Part shown: positions 49,071 through 58,135 of the stretch, piece by piece
Layout: each line of letters opens with the position of its first letter
Position numbering within the stretch: position 1 is the first letter of the stretch
From: Gemmata massiliana
GTDB taxonomy: Bacteria; Planctomycetota; Planctomycetia; Gemmatales; Gemmataceae
DNA length: 64,000 bases
Direction of reading: 5' to 3'
NCBI RefSeq assembly: GCF_901538265.1
Contig: NZ_LR593886.1
Coordinates: forward strand, 3,208,843-3,272,842
Notes under the pieces: model-generated
What the model saw: only the letters and a program-made list of their open reading frames with translations
Told to the model about the DNA's origin: nothing
Database searches by the model: none
Made by a program: the position numbers and the translations under genes

Positions 49071-49310
49071 TCAGGTCGGCGGTACCCTCGCCTGCACCAC
49101 CCTCGTGACTTCCGCCACCACCTCGGCCGGCACGCCGTCCACCCACGGGCCGCGAGCGAGAAAGTCGTCGAACGACTGGTCGCACGCGGCTCCGCTGGCG
49201 AATCGTGCCGCCCCTTCTTTCTCGAACCACGTCAGGTGGGCGGCGTGGACCTGGACCCCCTGGTCGTCCCACTCCCAGAGCCGGTCCTTCAAAACGCAGC
49301 GGACGATCAT
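49071..49310 (-). CDS. Orphan protein, 79 residues
   Basis: MIVRCVLKDRLWEWDDQGVQ, then VHAAHLTWFEKEGAARFASG, and an acidic helix before a VAEVTRVVQAR end. The start at 49310 is the first Met of the compact part, with GAGGGC upstream. Small and soluble; function unknown. The orphan gene of 168 residues follows after 13 bases. It is divergent from the gene pair at 49400-50544. Confidence 0.55.
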   Translation of the reverse strand: MIVRCVLKDRLWEWDDQGVQVHAAHLTWFEKEGAARFASGAACDQSFDDFLARGPWVDGVPAEVVAEVTRVVQARVPPT

Positions 49311-49399
49311 GATGGCCCTCGCGTGGGAGTCGGAAATTGTTAGAGTGATGGTACCCGCCCACCGGAGAACGTCGACCGCGGCGGGCCGGGACGCCTGGC

Positions 49400-49756
49400 A
49401 TGGAACTCGTTCGAGTTTTCTGGAAGCTCTTGAAGGCAATCGTGGTCGAGGTGTTCGACACGCCCCGCCGGGACCGGGTCTACACGCACCTCGATTGGTA
49501 CGAGTGCCTCACGGTACCGGCGGACGACCGCGGACTGTCCGAGTGGCTGGGCCGCCTGCCTGGTATTGGCGGCGTCACCGTCCGTCGCGAGACGGGGGAC
49601 GGAGATTACGCGACGCCCGGCCTGTGGCTGGTCGTCGCCTACACGAACCGCGGGGACGCCGACGTGCCTTTCGGGGCGCTCACGGGCGAACTGACCCGCC
49701 TCGGGTACGTCCGGGGAAACCGATTCTCCCTCACGAGCGAGCGAGTGAAGGCATGA
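49400..49756 (+). CDS. Orphan protein, 118 residues
   Basis: MELVRVFWKLLKAIVVEVFD, then HLDWYECLTVPADDRGLSEW and a beta-rich second half (GLWLVVAYTNRGDADVPFGA). No motif is recognised; the N-terminal helix is amphipathic or weakly membrane-seeking. Its TGA overlaps the ATG of the next gene (ATGA), so they are translated together. Base composition matches the neighbours. Confidence 0.6.
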   Translation: MELVRVFWKLLKAIVVEVFDTPRRDRVYTHLDWYECLTVPADDRGLSEWLGRLPGIGGVTVRRETGDGDYATPGLWLVVAYTNRGDADVPFGALTGELTRLGYVRGNRFSLTSERVKA

Positions 49757-50544
49757 CGAACGACTCCGTTCCGCCCGCCCTCGTGCCGCTGCTCGGTCGG
49801 ACGTTCACCATGTTCGTCCCGTGCTGGAGCACTGGCTACCCCGGCATTTTCAGGTACCGGGCGTCGTTGACCCTCAGCGACGTCGCGGGCGTCATGGTCG
49901 CCGACATCCGCGCGACGTTCGAGCTGGAACGGACGGGCGAGGAGTCGGAGCGGGTCGAGACGCCGGCGACGTACACCGGCGTCGGCCGCGACGGCACCCT
50001 GCGGCTGATGCTGAAGCACGAGATGCCGTGGGGGCCGAAGGCGATCAAGATCGACCCGGCGGCGGGCGCGTTCGACACGGCCGGGGTGATCAGCACGTTC
50101 GGCGAATCCCGCACCGTTGCCGTGCTGGTGGGCGACTACGCCGGGTTCGATGCGGCGGCCCTCGACTGTCTGCGGGCGATCTGCCAGAACTGGGAGCCGG
50201 GGTTCAAAATCCCGGCCACCCGCGCCATCCGCACGGACGTGCCCCTCAAGCCCGGCCAGTCGAGCCGCGCGGGGTTCATCGAAGGCGACCGGGATCGCTA
50301 CGTCGCGACCGACTTCTGGCACTCGCAGGAGACACAACTCGACGGAACGGTCAAGCAGTGCGCGGTGCGGGAGTTCGTCGTCCGCGGGTTACGGCCGCCT
50401 GCGGATCTGCGGGTGACGCTCGTGCAACTGCGGAAGGGCGACGCACCGTGGTCGTCGAGCGTGTCTCTTGGTGACAGCCACGACCTCGACTACGTGCCCG
50501 AGGCGGTCCAAATCTTCGACCGCTACTTTCCGCGGCCGGCCTGA
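49753..50544 (+). CDS. Orphan protein, 263 residues
   Basis: A soluble, beta-rich protein (FTMFVPCWSTGYPGIFRYRA, LRLMLKHEMPWGPKAIKIDP) with a C-terminal SVSLGDSHDLDYVPEAVQIF, then DRYFPRPA. It has no signal peptide and no known catalytic motif. It starts inside the stop codon of the 118-residue gene. A 106-residue leftward gene converges on it six bases away. Function unknown. Confidence 0.62.
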   Translation: MTNDSVPPALVPLLGRTFTMFVPCWSTGYPGIFRYRASLTLSDVAGVMVADIRATFELERTGEESERVETPATYTGVGRDGTLRLMLKHEMPWGPKAIKIDPAAGAFDTAGVISTFGESRTVAVLVGDYAGFDAAALDCLRAICQNWEPGFKIPATRAIRTDVPLKPGQSSRAGFIEGDRDRYVATDFWHSQETQLDGTVKQCAVREFVVRGLRPPADLRVTLVQLRKGDAPWSSSVSLGDSHDLDYVPEAVQIFDRYFPRPA

Positions 50545-50549
50545 GCCGC

Positions 50550-50870
50550 TCACGGCTCTTCGACCTCACGGACCTCGTACTCGTCGAAGACTTCATCAAC
50601 GTGCGCACCGCGCGGCTCGTTCTGCCGCTCGGCCCGGACGCGGCGAATCTCGGCCTCCGCCGCCTCTCGTGATTCAAACCGCCCGAGGACGGTCGTGCCG
50701 CGGGTTACGTCGAAGTCCAACGGGTTGCCACCCGGGCGCCCGTACTGCTGCCAGTGGCAGAGCAATTCGTATGTAGGCTTCACGAGAGCCATCTCAGATG
50801 AGAATCGCACGTAGTGCTGCGATAGATCATCATATTGCAAAACGATGATTGTTCGTTTCACCCAGAACAT
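50550..50870 (-). CDS. Orphan protein, 106 residues
   Basis: MFWVKRTIIVLQYDDLSQHY, then PLDFDVTRGTTVLGRFESRE and an acidic C-terminus (HVDEVFDEYEVREVEEP). FESREAAEAEIRRVRAERQN is a predicted helix with the rhythm of small SPOR- or DUF-type domains, but I do not assign one. It is 31 bases downstream of ygiQ on the same strand and might be its operon partner. Confidence 0.55.
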   Translation of the reverse strand: MFWVKRTIIVLQYDDLSQHYVRFSSEMALVKPTYELLCHWQQYGRPGGNPLDFDVTRGTTVLGRFESREAAEAEIRRVRAERQNEPRGAHVDEVFDEYEVREVEEP

Positions 50871-50901
50871 TCGAGATTCTCTACCTGTCGTTCCTTGTAC
50901 C

Positions 50902-52947
50902 CTATCGCCTCTTCTGTGACTTCCGCCCCGGTCGGTAGCCCTTGTTCTTGACCAGCGGCGGGGTGGGGCGCTCGCCGGCGGGTTCGCCTTTGGCGGTGTT
51001 GGCGACGGAGTGGTAGTGGTCGTTGCGCGCGGCGGTGTTGGCTTGCTTGCGGCGCGCTTCGATGGCTTCTTTGGGTGGCTGTGCGGGGATGAGTCCGTTG
51101 CACCCGCCGATGAGTTCGGCGCGCCCGGCTTTGATGAGCGCCTCGCGCACCTCGAAATAGTTCTCGGGCTTGAAGAACTGCATGAGTGCGCGCTGCATCT
51201 TGCGGTCGTTGAGGTTCTTGGCGGTGTTGACGGGCTTCTTGGTGAACGGGTCCAGGCCCGCGTAATACATGCACGTCGCAATATCAAAAGGGGCCGGGAT
51301 GAAGTCCTGGATCTGGTCCGGACGGTAGCCGTTCTGCTTCAGGTAGAGCGCGAGGTCGATCATCTCCGCGAGGTCGCTCCCCGGGTGGCTCGCGATGAAG
51401 TACGGGATGATCTGCTGCTTCGGCTTGCCCGCGTCCGCGCTCGCCTGGCGGAACTGGTCCGCGAAGACGCCGAAGTTGTCGATGCTCGGCTTCTTCATCA
51501 GCTCCAGAACCTTGGGGCTGGTGTGTTCCGGCGCCACCTTCAGGCGCCCGCCCGTGTGGTGTTCGGCGAGTTCCCGCACGTACTCGGGCGAGAGTTGCGC
51601 GAGGTCCATGCGGATGCCCGACGACACCAGCACCTTGCGCACGCCGTCGACGTTGCGCACCTCGCGCATCAGATCGATGAGCGGCCCGTGGTCGGTGCCG
51701 AGGAGCTTGCACACCCCGGGGTGGACGCACGAGAGGCGCTTGCACTTCGCTTCGACCTCCGGGCGCGAGCACCGCATCGTGTACATGTTCGCGGTCGCGC
51801 CGCCGATATCTGAGATAATTCCCTTGAAGTCTGGGTCGGACGCGAGTTTCTGAACTTCCTTCATCACGCTCTCGGACGACCGGCTCTGGATGATACGGCC
51901 CTGGTGCGCCGTGATCGAGCAGAACGTGCAGCCGCCGAAGCACCCACGCAGGATCGTCACGGAGTCTTTGATCATTTCATGCGCGGGCACCGATTCCGTG
52001 TAACTCGGGTGCGGGCGTCGGTTGTACGGCAGATCGTAGACTGCGTCGATTTCCTGCTGCGAGAGCGGTAACGCGGGCGGATTCTGCACCACCGCCTGCC
52101 GGTCGTGGAACTGCACCAGCGTCGCCGCGTTGAACGGGTTCGTGTTCGTGTGGATGAGCCGCGTCGCTTCGGCGAAGGCCCATTTGTCGTCCCGCACCTG
52201 CTCGAAAGACGGGATGATGCTGAGGGCCGAACGGTCCGCAGCGTCGGCGGCCTGCTGTTGGGCCATCCACGCCTCGGACTCCTTCGCGCCCATCGCGTAG
52301 GCAACGCCGCGCATCGCCCGGAGGTCGCGCAGCGTCCCGCCCACTTTCAGCTTCTGCGCAATGGTGAGAATGCTCTGCTCGCCCATGCCGTACACGACGA
52401 GGTCGGCCTTCGAGTCGAGCAGGATCGAGCGCTTCACCGAATCGGACCAGTAGTCGTAGTGCGCGAGGCGCCGGAGCGACGCCTCCACGCCGCCCGCGAT
52501 CACCGGCACGCCCGGGAACGCTTCGCGTGCGCGCTGGCAGTAGGGCAGCGTGGCGCGGTCCGGGCGCAGCCCGATCTTGCCGCCCGGCGAATATGCGTCG
52601 TCGTTGCGGACCTTCTTGTTTGCGGTGTAGTGGTTGATGAGCGAATCCATGTTCCCCGCGCTGATCGCGAAGAACAGGCGCGGGCGCCCGAACTGGCGCC
52701 ACGGCTCGCACGTCTTCCACTCGGGCTGGCTCAGGATCGCGACGCGGAACCCCGCCCGTTCCAGCACGCGGTGCAGGATCGCCATCGCGAAACTGGGGTG
52801 ATCGACGTAGGCGTCCCCCGTGACGAACACGACGTCCACGAAGTCCCACCCGCGTGCGGCCATTTCCGCGGCCGTGGTCGGCGCGAACGGCGCGGCGAAC
52901 CGCTCTTGCCAGACGGGAAGGGAGATGCGACTCTGGGTGCCGGACAT
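50902..52947 (-). CDS. ygiQ: YgiQ-family radical SAM protein
   Basis: A 681-residue protein of the UPF0313 family. The N-terminal cobalamin-binding-like part (DFVDVVFVTGDAYVDHPSFA) is followed by the radical SAM cluster C-x3-C-x2-C in LRGCFGGCTFCSITAHQGR (near 330), and by the family C-terminus with FFKPENYFEVREALIKAGRA and PPKEAIEARRKQANTA. E. coli YgiQ has a corresponding tail, which suggests the tail is native here and that the fragments at 44.7-48.5 kb derive from such genes. Substrate and reaction are unknown for the family. The ATG at 52947 is used; upstream in-frame TTGs are not. Confidence 0.93.
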   Translation of the reverse strand: MSGTQSRISLPVWQERFAAPFAPTTAAEMAARGWDFVDVVFVTGDAYVDHPSFAMAILHRVLERAGFRVAILSQPEWKTCEPWRQFGRPRLFFAISAGNMDSLINHYTANKKVRNDDAYSPGGKIGLRPDRATLPYCQRAREAFPGVPVIAGGVEASLRRLAHYDYWSDSVKRSILLDSKADLVVYGMGEQSILTIAQKLKVGGTLRDLRAMRGVAYAMGAKESEAWMAQQQAADAADRSALSIIPSFEQVRDDKWAFAEATRLIHTNTNPFNAATLVQFHDRQAVVQNPPALPLSQQEIDAVYDLPYNRRPHPSYTESVPAHEMIKDSVTILRGCFGGCTFCSITAHQGRIIQSRSSESVMKEVQKLASDPDFKGIISDIGGATANMYTMRCSRPEVEAKCKRLSCVHPGVCKLLGTDHGPLIDLMREVRNVDGVRKVLVSSGIRMDLAQLSPEYVRELAEHHTGGRLKVAPEHTSPKVLELMKKPSIDNFGVFADQFRQASADAGKPKQQIIPYFIASHPGSDLAEMIDLALYLKQNGYRPDQIQDFIPAPFDIATCMYYAGLDPFTKKPVNTAKNLNDRKMQRALMQFFKPENYFEVREALIKAGRAELIGGCNGLIPAQPPKEAIEARRKQANTAARNDHYHSVANTAKGEPAGERPTPPLVKNKGYRPGRKSQKRR

Positions 52948-53256
52948 CAATTGCAACTCGGAATAATAAGGACGATCCCGCGATTATAGCAGGTGCGAGG
53001 CACCCGTGGGGCGGTGCGCGCCGACGCGAATTTCAGGTTTTGCCATAGATCGAGTAATGCGAACCCTGAACAGCGCAGAGGCATTGAGCCGAAACAACCC
53101 CTCTAGTTCGCGCCGCCGTTCAATTCACTACAGCCCGTGTTCTTTCCCCTAAGATCGATCTTTTAACCCGTGACCGGTCCGGGTATCGTCTCATATGGGG
53201 CGTCCCGACTGTTCCGTCGTTTCTGGTCCGGGCGCCCGTGCTGGAGATCGTCCGTC
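52948..53256. other. Divergent intergenic region, no gene seen
   Basis: It separates leftward ygiQ and the rightward surface protein gene and should contain both promoters. No repeat, hairpin or small gene stands out; no clear promoter boxes were recognised. Confidence 0.4.
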
Positions 53257-54408
53257 ATGCCCCGCACCCTGGTTCGCCCCGGGTTGGTCGCCCTGCTCGC
53301 GGCCCTTCCGCTGACGCTGGTTCTGCAAACGCCGGTTCGCGCTCAGGAACCCGCGCTCGAGGTGTTCTACACCAAACTCGAACCGAGCGAGTCGTTCAAA
53401 TACAAGTGGAAGGGCAAAGAAGGCGCGTGTTCCGCCGGCGTGTTCCGCTGGGAGGTTCCGCAAACCGAGTTCGGCACCAACGGGCTCGACCGGAATTTCA
53501 CCGGGTATTGCGCCGAGGTGCTCGTTCCGATCACCAAGAACAAGCTCTACCGCTACCGCGTGAACAACCTCTACGCCCCCGAAAACTACAACATCGACGG
53601 GGTCGATAAGGACAAGGTGAACGAGGTCGCGAATCGGCGCGCCAAGCTCGTCACTGAGTTGTTCGGGCGCTACTTCCGCGACCCAACCACGAAGGCCGTC
53701 AATCCCGACGACGCGGTCGCGTTCCAGATCGCTCTCTGGGAAATCATCCAGGAAACCGAGCCGGCCACGGGCGATCTCAAACTGGACCTGTTCGCAGGCG
53801 ACTTCCAGGCGGACTACCCGAAGGCCGATGCACCGATCTATGTTCAACGGGCACAGACGTTCCTCGACTCGCTGACCGGCCGCGACGACGGGCTGTTCTA
53901 CGAGAACCCCGATCTCCGCGGGCGCGAGCTGATCCGGCTCCAGGGCATCGAGAACGCGGACAAGGTCGTAGCCCAATCGCAGTTCGCGCTGCGGTTTAAG
54001 AGCGGCGGCACCCCCGGTACCGGCGGAGCGTTTGCTCGCGCGCTGACGGCCGGAGGAACCGGCGCGGGCGGCGGTTCCGGTGGCGGTGCGGGAATGGGCG
54101 GCGGCGGGAGCGGACTGGGTTATCCGGGTGGTGGCGGTGGCGGGATCTTCACCGGAACGGGCGGCGGTGGGTCAACGGTCCCGGTCGGTGGGGGCAGTAC
54201 CACGACCCCGCCGAGCACAACGCCCCCGACGACCACCACGCCGACGGTTCCCGTGGGCGGGCCGGATGATCCCACAGATCCCGGTGATCCAGGGAACCCC
54301 GGCAACCCGAACCCGGTCCCCGCGCCCGCGGGGCTGCTGCTCGGGGCGATCGCGCTCGGGACCGTCGGGACGTGGCGCGTCGGCGCCCGGCTGTTGAGCG
54401 CGAAGTAA
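53257..54408 (+). CDS. Exported surface protein with predicted thioester domain and PEP-CTERM-like tail
   Basis: A 383-residue protein with a signal peptide (residues 1-29, ending PVRAQ). The folded domain at about 30-250 has GYC85AEV, matching the [YFL]C-hydrophobic-[DE] motif, and AFQ157IALWEI, matching the QxA(I/V/L)W motif of thioester domains (PF08341). In those adhesins the Cys and Gln form an internal thioester. A Gly/Ser/Thr/Pro-rich stalk of about 110 residues follows, then PVPAPAGLLLGAIALGTVGT, then WRVGARLLSAK, a PEP-CTERM-like sorting tail with a helix and basic end. No exosortase gene is in the window. GGAG lies before the ATG and a strong terminator follows. Confidence 0.8.
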   Translation: MPRTLVRPGLVALLAALPLTLVLQTPVRAQEPALEVFYTKLEPSESFKYKWKGKEGACSAGVFRWEVPQTEFGTNGLDRNFTGYCAEVLVPITKNKLYRYRVNNLYAPENYNIDGVDKDKVNEVANRRAKLVTELFGRYFRDPTTKAVNPDDAVAFQIALWEIIQETEPATGDLKLDLFAGDFQADYPKADAPIYVQRAQTFLDSLTGRDDGLFYENPDLRGRELIRLQGIENADKVVAQSQFALRFKSGGTPGTGGAFARALTAGGTGAGGGSGGGAGMGGGGSGLGYPGGGGGGIFTGTGGGGSTVPVGGGSTTTPPSTTPPTTTTPTVPVGGPDDPTDPGDPGNPGNPNPVPAPAGLLLGAIALGTVGTWRVGARLLSAK

Positions 54409-54426
54409 CGCGAGACGATACCCTCC

Positions 54427-54467
54427 GAACGGTCGGCATGGTACCATGCCGACCGTTCTTTGTTTTC
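54427..54467 (+). terminator. Strong Rho-independent terminator
   Basis: A perfect 14-bp stem (gaacggtcggcatg paired with catgccgaccgttc, 54427-54440 and 54445-54458) with a GTAC loop is followed by tttgtttt. It lies 18 bases after the stop of the surface protein gene and 37 bases before the next start codon. Confidence 0.92.
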
Positions 54468-54494
54468 CTTCTCCCTTCGAGCGAGGTTTGTGGC

Positions 54495-55418
54495 GTGGAA
54501 GTGATCGAATACCGCGGTTGGAAGAACAACCTGCTCCTCAGCAACGGGCACGTCGAACTCGTGGTGACGCTCGACGTCGGGCCGCGCGTCATCGCGTACC
54601 GGCTCCCGGGCGGGTTCAACGTGATGAAGAACTACGATTCCATGATGGGCGGCACCGGTGAGGCCGAGTGGCAGATCCGCGGCGGGCACCGGTTCTGGCT
54701 CTCCCCGGAAGACCTCACGCGGACGTACTTCGCGGACAACCGACCGGTAAAGTGGGAGCAGATCGGCCCGCACGCGGCTCGCATCACCGCGCCGCCGGAA
54801 ACCGAGTACGGCGTGCAGAAAGTGATGGAACTCCGCTTGGGCGCGAGCGGCACCAAAGTAGACGTAACGCTGCGGGTCACGAACGTCGGGAGCACCCCGA
54901 CCGATCTCGCCCCGTGGGGGCCGACTGTGATGGCCCCCGGCGGCGTGGAGATCATCCCGTTGCCGGCCAAGAAGAACCACCCGCTCCACCCGAAGAACGC
55001 CAAGTCGCCGGCCGACTTCGCGCCGAACCAGGAGCTGATTCTGTGGCCGTATTTCGACTTCGCCGACACGCGCTGGGCGTTCGGGAAGAAGTACGCGCTG
55101 CTCCGCCAGGACGTGAACAAGGGGCCGACCAAGATCGGCCTCGCTCACCGCGAGGGGTGGGTCGCGTACCTGAACTCCGGGGTGCTGTTCGTGAAGCGGT
55201 TCGACTACCGCGAGGGGGCCGTGTACCCGGACCGCGGCACGCGGTACCAGACGTTCTCGAACGAGGACATGTTGGAAATGGAAACGGTCGGCGAACTGGT
55301 CACGCTCGCGCCGGGCGCGTCCGCGGAACTGACCGAGTCGTGGGAACTGCACGGCGGCGTGTCGCCTGTGAAGACCGAGGCAGACATTGACCGCGTGGTC
55401 CTGCCGCTGGTGAAGTGA
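54495..55418 (+). CDS. Galactose mutarotase-like protein (DUF4380-type)
   Basis: A 307-residue protein starting at GTG 54495 (VEVIEYRGWKNNLLLSNGHV), with GAGG upstream; the longer frame runs through the terminator and is not used. It has a beta-sandwich pattern typical of aldose epimerase-like folds: ELVVTLDVGPRVIAYRLPGG, then GGHRFWLSPEDL, DLAPWGPTVMAPGGVEIIPL, YLNSGVLFVKRFDYREGAVY. It likely binds or isomerises a sugar, but the catalytic His/Glu pair was not placed with confidence. It is a single gene bounded by a terminator. Confidence 0.75.
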   Translation: MEVIEYRGWKNNLLLSNGHVELVVTLDVGPRVIAYRLPGGFNVMKNYDSMMGGTGEAEWQIRGGHRFWLSPEDLTRTYFADNRPVKWEQIGPHAARITAPPETEYGVQKVMELRLGASGTKVDVTLRVTNVGSTPTDLAPWGPTVMAPGGVEIIPLPAKKNHPLHPKNAKSPADFAPNQELILWPYFDFADTRWAFGKKYALLRQDVNKGPTKIGLAHREGWVAYLNSGVLFVKRFDYREGAVYPDRGTRYQTFSNEDMLEMETVGELVTLAPGASAELTESWELHGGVSPVKTEADIDRVVLPLVK

Positions 55419-55473
55419 GGTCTGTGTGTTTGGGTGCGCCGGCTCCTGTGGGGCCGGCGAGAGACCGGGCGCG

Positions 55474-58119
55474 TTACACACCGATGGTGGCGAGCGCGGC
55501 CTGGAGGTCGCCGCGTGCGTAGGGCTTTTGCAGGAACCCGGTGGCCGAGTCGTTCGTGAGCGTTTCGGGCACCGCTTCGGCGGTGTAGCCGCTACACAAA
55601 ATCACCGGGACCGTCGAACGGTCCCGGATCGCGACGAGGGCCTCGGTCCCGTCCATCACCGGCATCATCAAATCGAGCAGCACCACGCGCACGAGATCGG
55701 CGTGGGCCACAAAGAGCGCGACCGCTTCCGCACCGTTGCTCGCGGTGAGCACGTCGTACCCCATCTGCTTCAGCATCAGCTCGCCGACCTGACGCACGAT
55801 CGGTTCGTCGTCCGCGACGAGAGCCAGCCCGCGCTTCTCGGCTTTTGCGACGGGCGCGGGGCGCGGGGCCGGTACGGGAGCGGGTGCCGGCGCCGGGGGC
55901 TGCCCGGACCGTTGCGGGGGGCGCGGAATCGTCTCGGTCCGCCGGGCGCGGCGCTGGCGCGGCGGCGATTCGAGCGGCGTCCGGAGCAGTGAGTCCAGCG
56001 GCGCGGGCGTTTCTACGGCTTCGGGGAGCACTTCGGTCGTGACCGGGAGCAGAACCGTGAACCGGGTGCCGAACCCCACGCGGCTGTCCACGCGGATGCC
56101 GCCACCGTGTCCGCGGATGATCCCCAGGACCGCGGACATGCCGAGCCCGCGTCCGGTGAACTTCGTGGTGAAGAACGGGTCAAACAGGCGCGCTTTCGTC
56201 GCGTCGTCCATCCCGCACCCGGTGTCCGACACGATCAGCTCAATGAACTGGCCCGGTGCGGCCGGGCTGTACACGCCCCCGCTTACCGCTTCGAGCGCGA
56301 GGTCGTGCGTCGTCGTGGTGACGGTGACGCTCCCGGCCCGGTCGCCGATGGCTTCGCCGGCGTTGATGAGCAGGTTCATCAGAACCTGGCGGAGTTGTCC
56401 GTCGTCGCCGGTGATGAGCGGGAGCGTGGGCGACAGGTGCAGGTTCAGTTGCACCTTCTTGGGCAGGGTCACCCGGAGCAGGTCGGTCGTCTGGCCGATG
56501 AGTTCGTTCAGGTCGATCGTGCGGAGCAGGAACCGGCCCTTACCGGAGTACGCGAGCAATTGCCGCGTCAGCCCGCCCGCCTGGGCGACGCCGTTCTGCA
56601 CCGTCGCGAGGTGCTCGCGCGCCGGGTGCCCTTCCGGGAGCGAACTGGCCGCCAGTTCCGCGTGCCCGAGTACGCCCGCGAGCAGGTTGTTGAAGTCGTG
56701 CGCGACGCCCCCGGCCAGCACCCCGAGCGCCTCGAGGCGCTGGGCGTCCTGCATCTTGCGCTCGAACGTGGTGCGCTCGGCTTCGGCCTGTCGGCGCTCG
56801 GTGAGGTCGATGCCCACCGCCTGGAATTCGCTCCGTCCGTCGCCGGTGGTGATGTGCCGGGCTGTCCACCGGTACCAGAGGCACGAGCCGTCCGGCTTGC
56901 GGATCATCCCGGACGCGCCCGACGCGGGGCCGGAGATCTGGTGCGGCACCGGTAAGTCGGCAACCGCTTCCGTGCGAGGCATCTCGGGGATGAAGTCCAT
57001 CACCGATTGCCCGATCAGCAGTTCGCGCGGGTAGCCGAGCAGCCGGCAGAGTGTTTCGTTGACAAAAGTGAGCTTGCCCTCGGGCGTGTACCGCACGATG
57101 GCCGCGGGCGTGCTGTCCACGAGGTTCTGGTACTCGCGCGCCGCGGTGGTGAGGGCCGCTTCCGCGCGCTCTCGCTCGGCGAGCGTGGTCGTCATCGCGA
57201 GGGTGATGAGCGCCGCGGTGACCACGAGCGCCCAGACGAACAGTATTTTGGTCATCGGGGACAAGTGCCCGAACGCGCCGACCCCTTCGGACGTGCCCGC
57301 GACCGCAAAAGCCGTCATGATCAGCACGTGCAGCGACCCGACGCGGAGCCGCTCGTTCATCCCCACCCAGATGAGCAGCATGAACGGCGGGAACACCATC
57401 AAACTGCGGGTCGGGGGCGAGGTCACGTTCGTGAACGCGATCGCGCACAGGATCGTTGTGAGGAATAGTATGAGTGCCGGCCGGATCGCGCCGCGGTGGA
57501 TCCGAGGGCGAACGGCCGTGAGGAGCGGCGGCGCGACGATGAGCAACCCGGCCGTGTCGCCGAGCCACCAGACGAGCCACGCGGGTACGACTTCGATTGG
57601 GGGAAGGCCGCCGACCATGCGCCACAGGGCGCCGTTGGAGGCCGTTGCTGTCATCCCCACGAGGCCCGCGAAGAGGAAGGCGTATAAGTCCCGGCGCCCG
57701 GCGGACATCGGGTTGAACCGGAACCGGCGGAGGATTTCGACGGCTATCAGGGGGCCGAGTGTGTTACCGACAGAAACGCCCAGCGCAACCCACCAGGGGA
57801 AAACCTGGAACTCGCACGCGAGGGCACCGAGGAAGACCCCGGGTAAGAACTTTCGGCCCGCGCGGAACAGCGCAGCAACGGCGATCCCGGTCGGCGGCCA
57901 GATGAACGCGACGTGCGTGTCTAAGACCGTGAACAGTAGCCCGACCCGGGCCGTCGCGTAGTACGCGATCGCCACTCCGAGTACACCCGCTAAATACCGT
58001 CCGACGGTACCGCGCGGTTCAGTGACTAGTGGTGCTGAAGATCGCGTCACGGAACGGGATGGTAAGGGCTGGGCAAGGATTTCTGCCCAAGCGTAGTTCG
58101 CTTCTGACCACTTCGCCAT
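55474..58119 (-). CDS. MASE1-PAS hybrid histidine kinase with receiver domain
   Basis: An 881-residue membrane kinase. Residues about 40-320 are a MASE1 sensor with eight or so helices (LDTHVAFIWPPTGIAVAALF is the typical segment). A PAS domain lies at about 335-450. HisKA follows with GVAHDFNNLLAGVLGHAELA (His in AHD), then the HATPase with DNGG-type boxes (LIVSDTGCGMDD, GRGLGMSAVLGIIRGHGGGI). A Pro-rich linker of about 50 residues precedes a receiver domain (LVADDEPIVRQVGELMLKQM, phosphoacceptor Asp in VVLLDLMMPVMDG). No response regulator is adjacent. It starts 16 bases after the purine nucleoside phosphorylase gene on the same strand. Confidence 0.93.
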   Translation of the reverse strand: MAKWSEANYAWAEILAQPLPSRSVTRSSAPLVTEPRGTVGRYLAGVLGVAIAYYATARVGLLFTVLDTHVAFIWPPTGIAVAALFRAGRKFLPGVFLGALACEFQVFPWWVALGVSVGNTLGPLIAVEILRRFRFNPMSAGRRDLYAFLFAGLVGMTATASNGALWRMVGGLPPIEVVPAWLVWWLGDTAGLLIVAPPLLTAVRPRIHRGAIRPALILFLTTILCAIAFTNVTSPPTRSLMVFPPFMLLIWVGMNERLRVGSLHVLIMTAFAVAGTSEGVGAFGHLSPMTKILFVWALVVTAALITLAMTTTLAERERAEAALTTAAREYQNLVDSTPAAIVRYTPEGKLTFVNETLCRLLGYPRELLIGQSVMDFIPEMPRTEAVADLPVPHQISGPASGASGMIRKPDGSCLWYRWTARHITTGDGRSEFQAVGIDLTERRQAEAERTTFERKMQDAQRLEALGVLAGGVAHDFNNLLAGVLGHAELAASSLPEGHPAREHLATVQNGVAQAGGLTRQLLAYSGKGRFLLRTIDLNELIGQTTDLLRVTLPKKVQLNLHLSPTLPLITGDDGQLRQVLMNLLINAGEAIGDRAGSVTVTTTTHDLALEAVSGGVYSPAAPGQFIELIVSDTGCGMDDATKARLFDPFFTTKFTGRGLGMSAVLGIIRGHGGGIRVDSRVGFGTRFTVLLPVTTEVLPEAVETPAPLDSLLRTPLESPPRQRRARRTETIPRPPQRSGQPPAPAPAPVPAPRPAPVAKAEKRGLALVADDEPIVRQVGELMLKQMGYDVLTASNGAEAVALFVAHADLVRVVLLDLMMPVMDGTEALVAIRDRSTVPVILCSGYTAEAVPETLTNDSATGFLQKPYARGDLQAALATIGV

Positions 58120-58135
58120 GAACTCGCGCCACTTC

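Noticed and set aside
54372-54494. Upstream extension of the mutarotase-like gene
   Set aside because: It would read through a strong terminator hairpin; a GTG with a ribosome site follows directly.
57007-57961. Rightward frames opposite the hybrid histidine kinase
   Set aside because: No domain or start signal, while the leftward frame has full MASE1-PAS-HisKA-HATPase-REC order.
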